Source: Favolaschia claudopus
Lineage: Eukaryota > Basidiomycota > Agaricomycetes > Agaricales > Mycenaceae
Direction: 5' to 3'
Length of the DNA: 64,000 nucleotides
NCBI GenBank assembly: GCA_037176885.1
Contig: JAWWNJ010000006.1
Location: 1 to 64,000, forward strand
The notes under the pieces were generated by a model. That model ran no database searches. It saw only the letters and a program-made list of their open reading frames with translations, and was not told the DNA's origin. Made by a program: the position numbers and the translations under genes. Positions 33,656 through 44,791 of the stretch are shown piece by piece (within the stretch, counting starts at the first letter, position 1; the number at the start of each line of letters is the position of its first letter).

Positions 33656-36600
33656 ATGGCGTCTGCTGCACCGATAACCACGTTGTCCACGTCGGCGGCC
33701 TTCAGCACTAGCACGAGTACGGCGCCGACGACGACAACAGCGAACCCCCGCCTGACCCTCCTCGCCCTCCCACCGGAGCTCCTCACTCTCATCGCGCTGC
33801 ACCTCGCCACGCGCCCGCCCAACCTCGGCCCGCCGGCGGCGCTGCTGCCGTTCCTGCTCGTGTGTCGGCGGGTGTATGCGGTTTGCGGGTGGGGGAGGCT
33901 CGGCGATCGGTCTACGTCGTGTGATTGGGAAGGGGGCGAGGGAGGAGGAGGAGGAGGATGGGATGGAGGTAGAGGAGAAGGCGGCAACATGAGCTTCTGG
34001 GCGCGCGTCGCAAGGGCCAAATTCACCTTTCCTTCTTCGCCGTACTCTTCTTCGGCGGAACCGGCGTACATACCGTACGAAGGGTATCCCTACACGCCGC
34101 TCGTCGAGTCTTTCTCCTCCTCTCCATCTATACAATCGATATCCAACCACACGCACCGGAAACAGAAATACTCAAACTCGAAACCGAGCTATGAAGCCCA
34201 CGTCCTGCGCACGCGGTGTCTCGCGTTATCGGTTATACGGAGGGGGGACCCGTTCACGCCGGGGGCGGTAAGGGCGTTGAAGGTTGCGTATGGGATGTTG
34301 ATTGAGGATGAGTGGGAGGGGGAGGGGGTTGGCAGGGATTGGGTTGTTGGTGGGGACTCTGTGGAGGGTGAGTGTCGCGTTTCTATTATCTTCTTCCCTA
34401 TAACCCATCTTTCAATTTTCATTCGTTCGTCTTCAACCCAACTACGCGTTTTCGGGTTCCTCCTCCTCTCTATCCTTATCCTCCTCTTAATCCTCTTTAC
34501 TCGCTTGCTTACTTTCCATCACAGCTACCCCCGCCTTCACCCCTCTTACCCTCCCCACCAATCTCACCACGAAAGGTAAAAACCGACGCCAACTCGCCTG
34601 GGCCAACGCCCGCGCCTTTGCGCTGCGATATGTCAGGGAGAGGCTGTATTGTGGAAGGTTTGGGGATCGGGAGGCGAAGGATGTGAGTTGCCGTTTATTT
34701 TTGATTTACTTGAATCTCCCGTTTCGCCTTCATTCCTCCTCCTCTTTTGCTCTTTACTCGATCTCCCTCCTCTTCCTTCTTTCTCGCCTTCGTTTTGGTA
34801 CATATCTATCTCCCTTCCCTTCCCGTGGCCGATTACCTTGCTGCCTGTCTATTCACCCTTACCCCTACCCTCTTCTTCCTTCCTCATCCTCCTCCCATTA
34901 TCCGTATCCTATTTTATCTTATCCTTCCCGCCTTCCTTCCTCCTCCGGCTCACTACTCCTCACCTTCCTCCCTCCCCTCTCATTTCACCTAACGTCAACA
35001 ATCCCTCACTCACCCACCATTCGCCCTCTCCCCCTCCCTCCTCCTCTTGCCTTATTCACTTTCTCACAATTTCTCTCCCTTCCTCCTCCCCTTATCTCAC
35101 CTCGCTAACCCTCCCCTCCTCTTCCCACCTCTAGCTCCACACCTACCCCCCCTCCGTCCTCGCCGAATCCCTCGCCGAAGCACAAACATCGCCCGAGCAC
35201 GCGCACGCGGCGTGGAAGCGGGGCTGGCCGCGCGATGCCGAGGGCGGCGCGGCGGCGTTGTGGGTGGGGTGGTTTTTCGAGGGAGGAGGTGGGTTTTTGG
35301 TTTTGTTTTTGTTGGCTGTTTGAAACTAATTATGCATCTTTAGAAACTCTGCGCGCGGAGCCGGAGGAGCTAAGAAGACATATTATGGCGCTGTTGTTGC
35401 CGTTGGTGGTGGCGCCGTTTCGGGTGAGTTTTTTTCTTTGGGTGTGTCTCTAACCCCTTCCCCTTTCACTTCCTTTCTCACTCTCTCTTCTATCCCGCCG
35501 ACGTTATATTGTCACACCTAGTTCTACTTTAACTGGTCTACGTATCTGACGCCTTCTGCTCTCTGATAGTACCCCTCCACCCTCGCCCCGCCGCACCACT
35601 ACACCGTGCCGCTCCTCCCCGCAGTATACGCGAGTTCCGCGTTCGATGCACTCGCGACAGGGGACGACGCCGACGCCGAGAGGGGGATAACGATCCCGAC
35701 GCATCATGGGCCCTATCCTTTGTATCCCCTTGCCGGTTCGCTCCCGGGACGTGCGACAGCTGGGATGCCTGTGTCTGTGCCTACATCTGGGCCGTATTCT
35801 ACCAGTGGCGGGAGAGGTACCTCAAGCCCAGGATTCTCGTCATCGTCAAGAAGAATCAGCGGAGATGAAGACGGCAGAACAAGAAGAAGAAAGCAAGCCC
35901 ACAGCCGCCTCCTCGCCGCCCCGCCTGCGCGGCTGCTGTTTTTCGCGCGGATGCAAGCGGGGGCGAGGATGGGTGTGCCGCCGCATTTGCCGAGGGATCG
36001 GGAGGAGGCGGGGAGGAGGTTTATGGCGGGGGGTGAGTGTCGTTTGTTTACCTACTTGCTCTTTACGAGTTGTTGTTTCCTCTTCCTGATATGTTACTAA
36101 CCCGATTTTCTCCCTTCTCTCGCAGGCGGCACCGGCCCACCCCCGATCGGCCCCACACAAGAAGACATCCACGAGAAAAACGCAAGACCCGTAGTCAGGT
36201 TCGAGCGGCAGTTGTCGTTGCCTGCGGCGGCCGCAGCGGATGATGCTGCCGTTTTTACTTCTTCTTCTGAGGATGGAGGTGCCTCATTGGCGAGTAGCAG
36301 TTATTCCTCGCAAGCGCAAGATGCGGCTGCTTCCTCCTCGTCGCAAGGCTCGGGCGAGGCAAGCGCAAGTGGAGCTGGGGATGGGGGTGGGGTTGGAGGA
36401 GGAGGAGCGAGCGGAAGCGGTGCGGCGATGGCGATGGCGATGCCTGTGGGGCGGACGTATGCGGAGGGCAGCGGGGTTGAGCGAGAGGTGGAGAGAGAGT
36501 GGGAGGCGGGGGAGATGGGTGTGGATCCGGGGTTGGATGACGATGATGAGTATGGCGGTGGGAAGGGGAAGAGGAGGAGAGGAGACAATCGATGGGCGAC

Positions 36601-38578
36601 GCATCGGTGGAGGGCGAGGTTGTGTTGTTCGTATGAGGGTGGGGATTTCCATGGGTCCTCACGGGCTTCTTCTCGTGGTGGTGGTGTGTCGTCGTCGACT
36701 GGGAAGGGTAAGGGCAGGGCGGATATCCATGCAGCTTCCCCGCCGACGCAGGACAAGGCGATGTCGGTGACGAGACCGGGTCGGATTGGACGGGTGTATG
36801 CGTTGGGGAGTTTTGCGGGGTTGTGGGCGGGGACGATGTTGGTGAGTTTCAGGAAGGGTTTGCTTTGCGTCGACTTTCCTTGCTTTCGTATTTGTTTTTT
36901 CTTTTCGCGATCGTGTCTTGTACTTTTTCGTCTTCTTTTGCGTATTTCTTTCATTCGTTCCGTGTCTATACGCGCATTCCCTTCGTCTCTTTCTTTCTTC
37001 TCCTCCGTCTATCTCAAGTAATGTGACCCCTCTGCCTCTCTTTTCTTCCGTATATCATTACTTGTCCCTTTTCGTCGCTATGTCCTCGTCTATTGGCCAC
37101 CATCATTCTCTTCAACGAACTATCTACTGACCGCCATCGCCAGATGCCCTCCGAGCTCGCATACAACGCTCTCATCGACACCCCTGGTGGCGCGTTCCCT
37201 GAAGGCGGGCTCCCACGAGATGACTTTGTTGCTGCAGCACGGCCAGTGTACCTACGCATCCGAGAGCATTGGAGGTCACTTGGCTCTTCTTCCTTCTTGC
37301 TGTCGTCATACTCACGATCTCTGTCTTGTCTAGCTTCCACGGCAGCGACCCCGCACCAGCGCCCCCACCTGACAGCGTTACTGCGGACGAAGGACTGCGT
37401 ACAGCGTGGCTTCCTGCAGGGATGCGCGTCATTGGTGTCGGAGGGGGAAAGCTGGAGGTTCGGGTGCCGCAGGCCGGTCGTGGTGGGGATAGTGCTTTCG
37501 GGTGGGGGAGAAGGGAAGAGGAGAAGGCGTATGTGTACTACGAGGCGAGTGGGGAGGCGGGGGAGCATCCGGCGCACGACCGGGAGAGGTGTGAGGAGTA
37601 TGTCAGTGGCGGGGATGGAGATGCGGCTAGGAATGAGTGGGAACAAGAGGAGGAAGCGTATTCGAGTGGTTCCGGATCTGGCTCTGGATCTCGGGAGTCG
37701 GTACAGACGCAAGATGAAGAGCGGTCCGGCTCGGGCGAGTCTCAAATGCAAGAGGAGGAGGAATACACAAGCTACTCTGACTCCAGCCAGTCGAGGGAAC
37801 GTGCTTCCAGTGGCTACCCTGCTGGCTCCGAATCTTTGTCTTCCTCTCAACAATCGCCCTCGTCGGAGAGCTTTTCGTCAAATGACTCTTGGGCTGAATG
37901 GCAAGCACATCCTGAGTGGGAGTGCGACGGTGTGCAGGACGTCATTTTCAGCGGCGAGGTACGTTCCCCATTCATTCTCGTTCGTCAAGCTGTTTCGTGT
38001 CTATCTCTTCGTCACTTTCTCTTTCCCTATGCGTCTCTGTTTCTGGTTTCTCAAACGGACTCTCGTCCTAGGGTTAGGTCTCGCGATTCTCTGTCGAGCG
38101 CCTCTCGCAATGCCGGTGGGGAAATGTCGCCTGTGAACGCTGTTCCTCTTTTTGTCTCACCGTCATCCGTGGCATCTTGCTATCTATCTTCACCCACGCC
38201 GTCCCATATCCTTTGTCCAGTGACGCTGACCCTATACTATAGACGGACCCGCGCCACGGGATGGCCTGGCACCACTACGAATACTCCGGGCGTGTGAGGC
38301 CCTGGGACGGTCTGATCGGGCTCATAATGCGGCCGGTGGGTCCATTTTCCCTTCGTCATCTTCCCTTTTCCTCTCTTATCTCCTCCTCTCTCGTAAATTT
38401 GAATGCTGAAGCCCTGTCCGTCCCACAGCGTGACCGAACCCTGGGTCTCGCAACGTACTTCATCTCTGGAAATATCGTTGGCCGGGACACGTTCGAGGGG
38501 ACGTGGCAGATGGCCGCCCAGGATGTGTTGGCGCCGAGTTGGGGCGGGAGTGTGTGCTTCGCGAGGGGAGAAGATTAG
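33656..38578 (+). CDS. Large F-box protein, 1,093 aa
   Basis: Exons: 33656-34367, 34525-34682, 35135-35288, 35344-35423, 35570-36032, 36126-36841, 37144-37274, 37334-37958, 38243-38335, 38429-38578; all phases agree. Residues about 36-75 form an F-box (LALPPELLTLIALHLA...LLPFLLVCRRVY), the Skp1-binding part of SCF ubiquitin ligases. Most of the remainder is low complexity (Gly/Ala/Ser-rich, then Ser/Glu-rich) around conserved-looking islands, such as QLAWANARAFALRYVRERLY. The C-terminus (WHHYEYSGRVRPWDGLIGLI, then GLATYFISGNIVGRDTF and VLAPSWGGSVCFARG) looks like the tail of a family of large fungal F-box proteins. The target is unknown. Intron 2 (34683-35134) is 452 nt and almost all C/T; introns 6 and 8 are also long. 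Minus-strand Pro/Arg-rich frames here are shadows. Confidence 0.85.
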
Positions 38579-38880
38579 AATCCGCTCGCTCACTCCCCTC
38601 GACCTTCTCCGGCACCACGATCGCCCTTCGCGTCTTGCTCTGCAGCATATCAAAATCAAAATTCAAGTCTCTCACACACACGAACGAATCGACTCACTTC
38701 TTCCCTCACCTACAACTCCAAAATCCGCCGACGACCGCCGACGCACTCACGCACGAACGAACGCAAGCACAAAACTGTACATCTATCTCATCCATCTTGT
38801 TTTTGGCATCTTTCCTTGGACGTTTTTATTTCGACTTGGAATTGGGCCTCGCATCCATCATATATTCATATATCCGCAAT

Positions 38881-38902
38881 CTGTCTGTCTGTCTGTCTGT
38901 CT
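38881..38902. repeat. Microsatellite (CTGT)n
   Basis: Five and a half CTGT units in the 3' flank of the F-box gene. Confidence 0.9.
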
Positions 38903-41136
38903 CGCATCTTACGCACACGCACGTTGTATCACCTATCTGTTCGCCCACATTAGACGCCTCACTGCTTTTGTTTGTGCTATCTCTCACACTACCTCTCTTG
39001 TCCTTGCTTTGCATTGCTGTTGGTCCCCTGCACCTCTATCTTTGTTACTTACACACGCATATACGTATATAATGGTATCGTATTGACACGACACCGAACG
39101 CCGTTGGTTGGGTAGAATCGGACGGGAGGAAGGTTGGGTCAGATGAACGGCGATCGTTGTAGTAGTAGTATTATTTTTGTTGCCACCGAAATGAAAAATC
39201 ATTGTATTTCTGGATAGAACCAGCTGTACCTTTTTCCGTGTATTACCATCGGGGTGGTTCTTTGGTTGTCGGTTTGGAGTCGGCTGTCTTTTGGCTCTGA
39301 CATAGAAACTACTTGAGGTGGTCTGGGCCTCCGGCGGTAATCGTTCTTTACTTTCTCGCAATAGAGGCCGGGTTGCACGACGGTGAGGATTGTTTGGTCT
39401 TCGGACGCAAAATGTTCTGCGTTTGACCCCGAAGCAAGTGAAGCGAGTGCGGGGTAAATTATGAAGCTATCCGCCCCGCGCCTTCTGACTGTTAGCCGCG
39501 ACCTTGTGCACAGAGTCCAGACGCGATTTCGACCGGTTTACATTCCTCCCACTCCACTTGCTACCCCAGCCGGATTTGAGGCGGAAAGAATGAATGTATT
39601 CGAACCTTGAGGAGGTGATACCCGCGCCGATGTATAGGACTTTTTATTCAGCGCAGCGCTCGGAAGAGCGAAATTTTGCCGTGCTCTAGACCAGTCCACC
39701 GTCTGGACCTATCGCGTGTCGTAAGAAGCGGTCATGTTGAGTGAATTCTTACCATGGAATGAATGGTCTGATCGCCGCGTACCTGCAGATTTGGGTTACA
39801 TCTATCTGTTGAGGTGGTGAACAAAGTGTTGTTGACCTGTGTCAGCAGTTCAGATTGATAACTGACCGGAATGGAATTTCTTTCCTTAATCACTGTGCTT
39901 TTCTGATTCTGACCGCGGCAGATCCAAGTTGGCTATCCCGGGTTAGATTCGAATGACCGTCACCATCCTGCAAACAACGATGGTGAATTTTCGCCGTTTT
40001 CAACACCCGGGTGTTGATCGTACGCTTGAATTGGTGTTCTTCGTTCGTTTAACGTGAACTGAGCATAGCCATGTTTGTCTTGGGGAAGCTGCGGTGTGGA
40101 TCTGAAAACTGGAGAGGCTCGTGCCTTGATACGATCTCGAAGGAAGTTTAACGCCCGAAAGCAACTACCGCCGGTAACGAGCCTCTCGGTGGAAGTAGCA
40201 GGCCACACCACAGAACTTTCTCGCTGGTAAGCGTCCCGATCATACCAACATTTCTCTAGATCCGGGAGAAGAGAAGAGAATTTGGAGAAGCTCTACGGCG
40301 ATAAGGGCAAGCAATGGTTGTATTCGTCAGATAGAAACAACTCACGCCCGCCGTGTAATTGCCGGAGACGTCCAGGAGTAAGTTCTCAACTCCGCAAATT
40401 GTGAGACATTTTTAATCTCTTCTGAAGGAATATCCTTATGATCGACGGGCCTTACCATTTGATACCTGCTTTCGTTTGAAGTTAGCGGATAAGCATGAAG
40501 TCAAAGAAGACCGCACGAAAACAGTGTCCGAAACGCCAGATCATCCAGTGGTTCACGTCTTAGGCGTAGAAGGAGAGGATACGGGCGCCGCGAAACGTTG
40601 ATCTGGAAGTAGGCAGCCAGCTGGCGACGGGGATTTCCGAGTTGTAGCTCCAGTCTAGTGTAGAGCTGGCAGAAAACAGTGTTACAGCCCCAATCGAGTC
40701 GGACTCATATTTGCAGTCTCATTCAGTGCATGTTTGACGTCGAAGGAAGACACGCCTGAAGTCGAATGCTTGAGAGGAAGACACGATTGAAGATAGGCCG
40801 GTGCGCTACACCGTTCGCAACTCAGACGTAAGCGAGACTGTGAAGGAGGAGAACAAGAGGCGGGCATTCACGTGGAAGTGCGCCGGCAAATTCCGATCTT
40901 GATTTATCCTATGAGATCACCCCTTTCCTTTGAATTCGCAAGGAAGATGTCAATGGGTACGCCGAGCAGAGTAGAAGACAGCCAATTCACTGAGATATTC
41001 TTGTGGTTGGAGACTGAAGCTGCAAGAAGCAGCCGCAATGAGACTTCAACCAAACTTCAACGTCGATTCGCGAAAAACCACCTCTTTTATTCGAGCCGAG
41101 GAGTTGAAGACCAATTCACCGAGATGAACTTATCCT

Positions 41137-41156
41137 GGTAGGTAGGTAGGTAGGTA
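41137..41156. repeat. Microsatellite (GGTA)n
   Basis: Five GGTA units in intergenic sequence. Confidence 0.9.
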
Positions 41157-41579
41157 GATTACACCGCACGGTCCCGCTTAGGAACGCCGGGGCCCTGGAA
41201 AAGGGAAATTTCCTGAGGACACAACGCCGATTGATTTCCGCGATTCACGAAGGTTGAAATGGTCTTGACTTGACTGAACTTGAAGTTCTATTATATGCCG
41301 TACCTGGCCAGTAGTGCGGCTATGGTATGTGGACTTCTTTTGGCAACGTACTATAAGAACAACAACAGCAAGAAAACGACTGTATAAAGAACAGTGATGA
41401 AGTGCCCAGTGAGTCAGTGTGCCTGTGCCTCATGCAGAATGGCAGGCGGGAATGCGTAGATGGCGGCGTAAGTCCATGTGTCCGTGAATCACTAATTAAT
41501 TAGAGTCCGTTTTACACCGAGATGATAACGACGGTGAGTCGCTCGGGCGCGAGAATATCCAGATTGAGATTGCCGGGGC

Positions 41580-42446
41580 TCAAAGCACGAGAGCAGCGAC
41601 GGCCATCCCGACAACAGCGATAACGGCTGTCGGCGCGTTGCGGACAGATAGAGCTCCGTTGGGAGGGGCGGAGGTCGAAGGGGATGGCGAGGATTGAGAG
41701 CCGGAGCTGGAGGAAGGCGGGGCGGTCCTGCAAGGATCGGCTTAGCGAGAAATTGAGAAAATGATTACTAAAAACGCACGCAGAGGCACTTCCACCACCA
41801 CTATTCGATCCAGAGCCGGAGGGGGATCCGGAGCTCGAGCTGACGGCCGCACCGATAGAGAAGCTGTTGCTCGTTGCGAAGACGTCGTTGATGTCGGTGA
41901 CGTTGACGAATGTCAAGGTGTAGTTGTCCCTGAGCAGCGAGACATCAGTCAGTATTAGGATTCCGCAATTGCCCACCTAAATGGCGGAGGGAGAGAAAGG
42001 ATTGAAGTTAATACGCACTCGGCGGCCAAAGGCGGCAGCGTGATGGTCCTGTTGTTGTCGCCAGGGTTGACGTTGTTGGCGATCGCGAGCGCTTCGTGCT
42101 ATAACGAATACATTAGCCATGATAGGTTCTATTGTGAAAGAAGAGTACAACGTACGAAAGATGGATGGTTCAGCTCAATCGAGAAGACGCTACGGTAAAT
42201 TCGAGGTTGAGCGAATACCAAAGACAACGAAAACGATTGAATTACGGATCGGAAGAGTCACTGGTCCAGGTGAGAGTCGTTGTACCCTCCGAATGTATGT
42301 CGTTCGGCGTATTAATGGATAGCGCCGCTACGCTGGCAGCCAGGGAAAGACCAAGACTGTGGGCACACGACCAGTGAGTTTGTTAGTTTGAAGAGATCCG
42401 ATAGGGGAGGAAGTCTGGCAAACACTGACCAGACTTTGGAGAACAT
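41580..42446 (-). CDS. Kre9-like Ser-rich GPI-anchored protein, 179 aa
   Basis: Exons: 42430-42446, 42246-42356, 42156-42189, 42019-42098, 41780-41929, 41580-41727; phases agree. A signal peptide (MFSKVCLGLSLAASVAA) leads into a Kre9/Knh1-type Ig-like domain: TTTLTWTSDSSDP, VFSIEL, then NNRTITLPPL and DNYTLTFVNVTDINDV, the usual family strands with ATS-x-SFSIGA at the end. A Ser/Gly-rich stalk follows. The C-terminus ends with a hydrophobic tail (AVIAVVGMAVAALVL) right at the stop, as in GPI-anchored proteins. It likely sits at the plasma membrane or cell wall. The start is fixed by the signal peptide; exon 1 has only 17 nt. The relative at 15456-16296 keeps a cytosolic tail instead. Confidence 0.85.
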
Positions 42447-44791
42447 GGTTGGTTGGTGGAAGGCAGGAAAGGGCGTCTGCGAGGAGCGAGCGAGCGGGGG
42501 AAAGGTGATGGAAAGCGTCCAAGTCTTAAGTCTTAAGCCAGCCAAATTACATCCGTTCAACCAACCACGCGACGCACGTCATCGAGAGGCGTGTGATCGG
42601 CGATTTGTTTTTGAAATCGATGCTTCTTTGGTTGGTGCTTTTGCGTTGCCTTGAATCGTACTGTAAAGCCGTTCAGCTCGAAGCCTTTACTTACAATTCC
42701 ATTCCGATCAGACCAAATTACCCTCAGCAAGAATACTTAGAATCGAGGTTGAACCGCGTTTGTTGAGGGAAAGTTGAACCGTTCTGTCATCGCCAAGAGA
42801 TAGGCGGCCGGTTGACTGATCGCAACCGCCCCATCACTTTGCGTCATTGCTCGTTGAAAGTGTGCCTTGCTCACCTTCGACGCCATCATCATCGCGACGC
42901 GCCGATGTATCTGTGAAAATCTCGTCAGCCCGACACGCGTCTGCCATGACAAAAAATCCTTTGAGGAACAAAAAAGACGAGAAACGCAATCACAGACATT
43001 CTCGGACAATGATTGCATTGGGATATTTGCCGCGAGAGAATCGATGCCTCGAGTCTCTGTCCTGTAAGTCGAAGATGGACAATTCGGCGGGATTGACGGT
43101 GAACCGGCCGGCGAGATGAATCGACTCGGCCAATGTCGAGATACACCGGTGATTATCACAGGAAGCTATGGATTAAATTGAATGTTTGAGAAAAGCAATC
43201 GATACACTTACGCACCTCGGCAAGTGCAAAAACTAGGAGGTTCGGAAGTGGGCAGAAACTCGAAGATTCAATTCGAGGAACATTATCTGGAAAGACGATG
43301 TCTAAATATTAATCTAGATCCTGGTGTTTCTGAGCGAAGGTTGACCTTCCGTTGGGGAAAATTGAATAACCAGCTCGCTTTCATGCATGAGTTTAGACAT
43401 TTTTAGTACATCGCGATCGGGCTGAGTTTCGGTGGTTCAACTCGAAGACCAACGAGGTTTTAGTTGAAAAAATCTTTGAGGAAGGGCAAAAGTGGAGACT
43501 CAGAAATACGCTCACCGCTGGAATTCGGCGTGAAAGAGACGATATGCTGTTTTCGACGAACCTTCGTCAAGTCTTCGGCATCGTCATTAGTATAAAATCG
43601 ACTGGCCAAAGTGAGCTTAGACTTCATAGGGCTTACGACGACTCACCGGTTGGTCTGGATCCAATCTGAATCGAACAACCACTCCGCTCCCAGGCCGCAC
43701 TTGACCTGGTCGAGACAAACAGATTGAATGCAGAGCCAACAGGCGACATCTTGCGGAATACAAGTACCGGCATTGATGCGCCTCGGAAAGTTAGCGAATT
43801 TGAGGGAAGTGGGAAATGTATTGCCAAGACGAGAATACCTAAGCGAGACTAGAGCCTGTCAATGTTTTCGGCAATTTGAATTCGATTTCGCACCGGAGGT
43901 GTATCGTGATGGAAAGGTGCAGCGAGGCCACTGGAAACGCATTACTTTTTGGATGTCAGACAGACGAAAGCGTTGTTGAAGGCTGCGAGAAAATTAGACA
44001 AGTTTGCAGTGTAGCGGAGCCGATATAGAGATAAGTAGATGTTGCGAATGAGCACTCTAGAAGTCAGGAGAGGCACAATTGCAAAGACGTGGGAGGGTCT
44101 CTCGAAAAGCGCCTGGCCGGCTCAAGAGTCAAGGCTGGTTTCAAATCTGTGGACGATGAAGAAATGCCGAGTTAGCAACGAGTTAGAGACCTGATAGAGC
44201 AATGACAGAGCATCCACGGCGTCCAAAAGGCTATTCAAGGCTACAAGGCAAAGGATAAGGCGGCATCGAATTCGCGTGGATTCTCTGAAGAGACGTGTAT
44301 CAGACGCGAGTTGGGAGAGGGAAGCAAAAGCGTGATGCTTGTCTGTGTTTGGCAACGACGCGTCTGAACAAACACGGAACAACTTTACATGCTTTGTCTC
44401 GTTTCGTCACCTGGGAATCGTCGAATCTACTGGTCACCGTTGTCCCTGCATCGATGCTAATTGCCGCATTGCGGCTTGAAGCTTACAACCTTTAGTCCGC
44501 GGCTGCTTTGACTCATTCTCCCGATTTCTCAAGTCTCGCAAATTGCTCAGTCGGAACCGACAGTCTATCCCGCACGATTATCGACAAACGGAGCTATGAC
44601 TTCCCATACGAGCGCGAAAAAACGCGCTTCGCTCAGAGAATGAACTCGGCTCAAAGACCTCGTTCCACAGCGCCGGTTCAGACCCTGCGACCGATGATGA
44701 GAGGTTATGTCACCCAATTCTTAAAGCAGCCTCGAGATGCATTGGCATACTTCCTCCCTCCCGTTCGCCCTCTACCCTGCGGTCGCCTGCA
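42447..44791. other. Intergenic, includes upstream block of the next gene
   Basis: About 2.3 kb. Frames such as 42737-43159 (minus, 140 codons) lack motifs. The distal part carries the 40-bp block listed separately and the promoter of the Myb-like gene. I see no other feature. Confidence 0.45.
44334..44373 (+). promoter_or_regulatory. Upstream block shared with 10611-10650, contains ACGCGT
   Basis: This plus-strand block matches the minus strand of 10650-10611 at 37 of 40 positions. It carries TGTCTGTGTTTGGCA and then CGACGCGTCT, and lies 418 nt before the start codon of the Myb-like gene; its partner lies 473 nt before the paralogue's. Beyond the block the flanks diverge. ACGCGT is an MBF-type (G1/S) site in yeasts, but no binding is shown here. 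Confidence 0.5.

Larger units (their letters stand above)
38579..41579. other. Intergenic, about 3 kb without a recognised gene
   Basis: It begins with the 3' flank of the F-box gene (C/T-rich, with a CTGT tract at about 38881-38902). A GGTA tetranucleotide tract lies at 41137-41156. Frames of 60-154 codons occur on both strands but none has motifs or consistent splice sites. Confidence 0.45.

Noticed and set aside
36255..36954. Pro/His/Arg-rich minus-strand frames of up to 217 codons
   Set aside because: Shadows of the Gly/Ser-rich exon of the large F-box gene.
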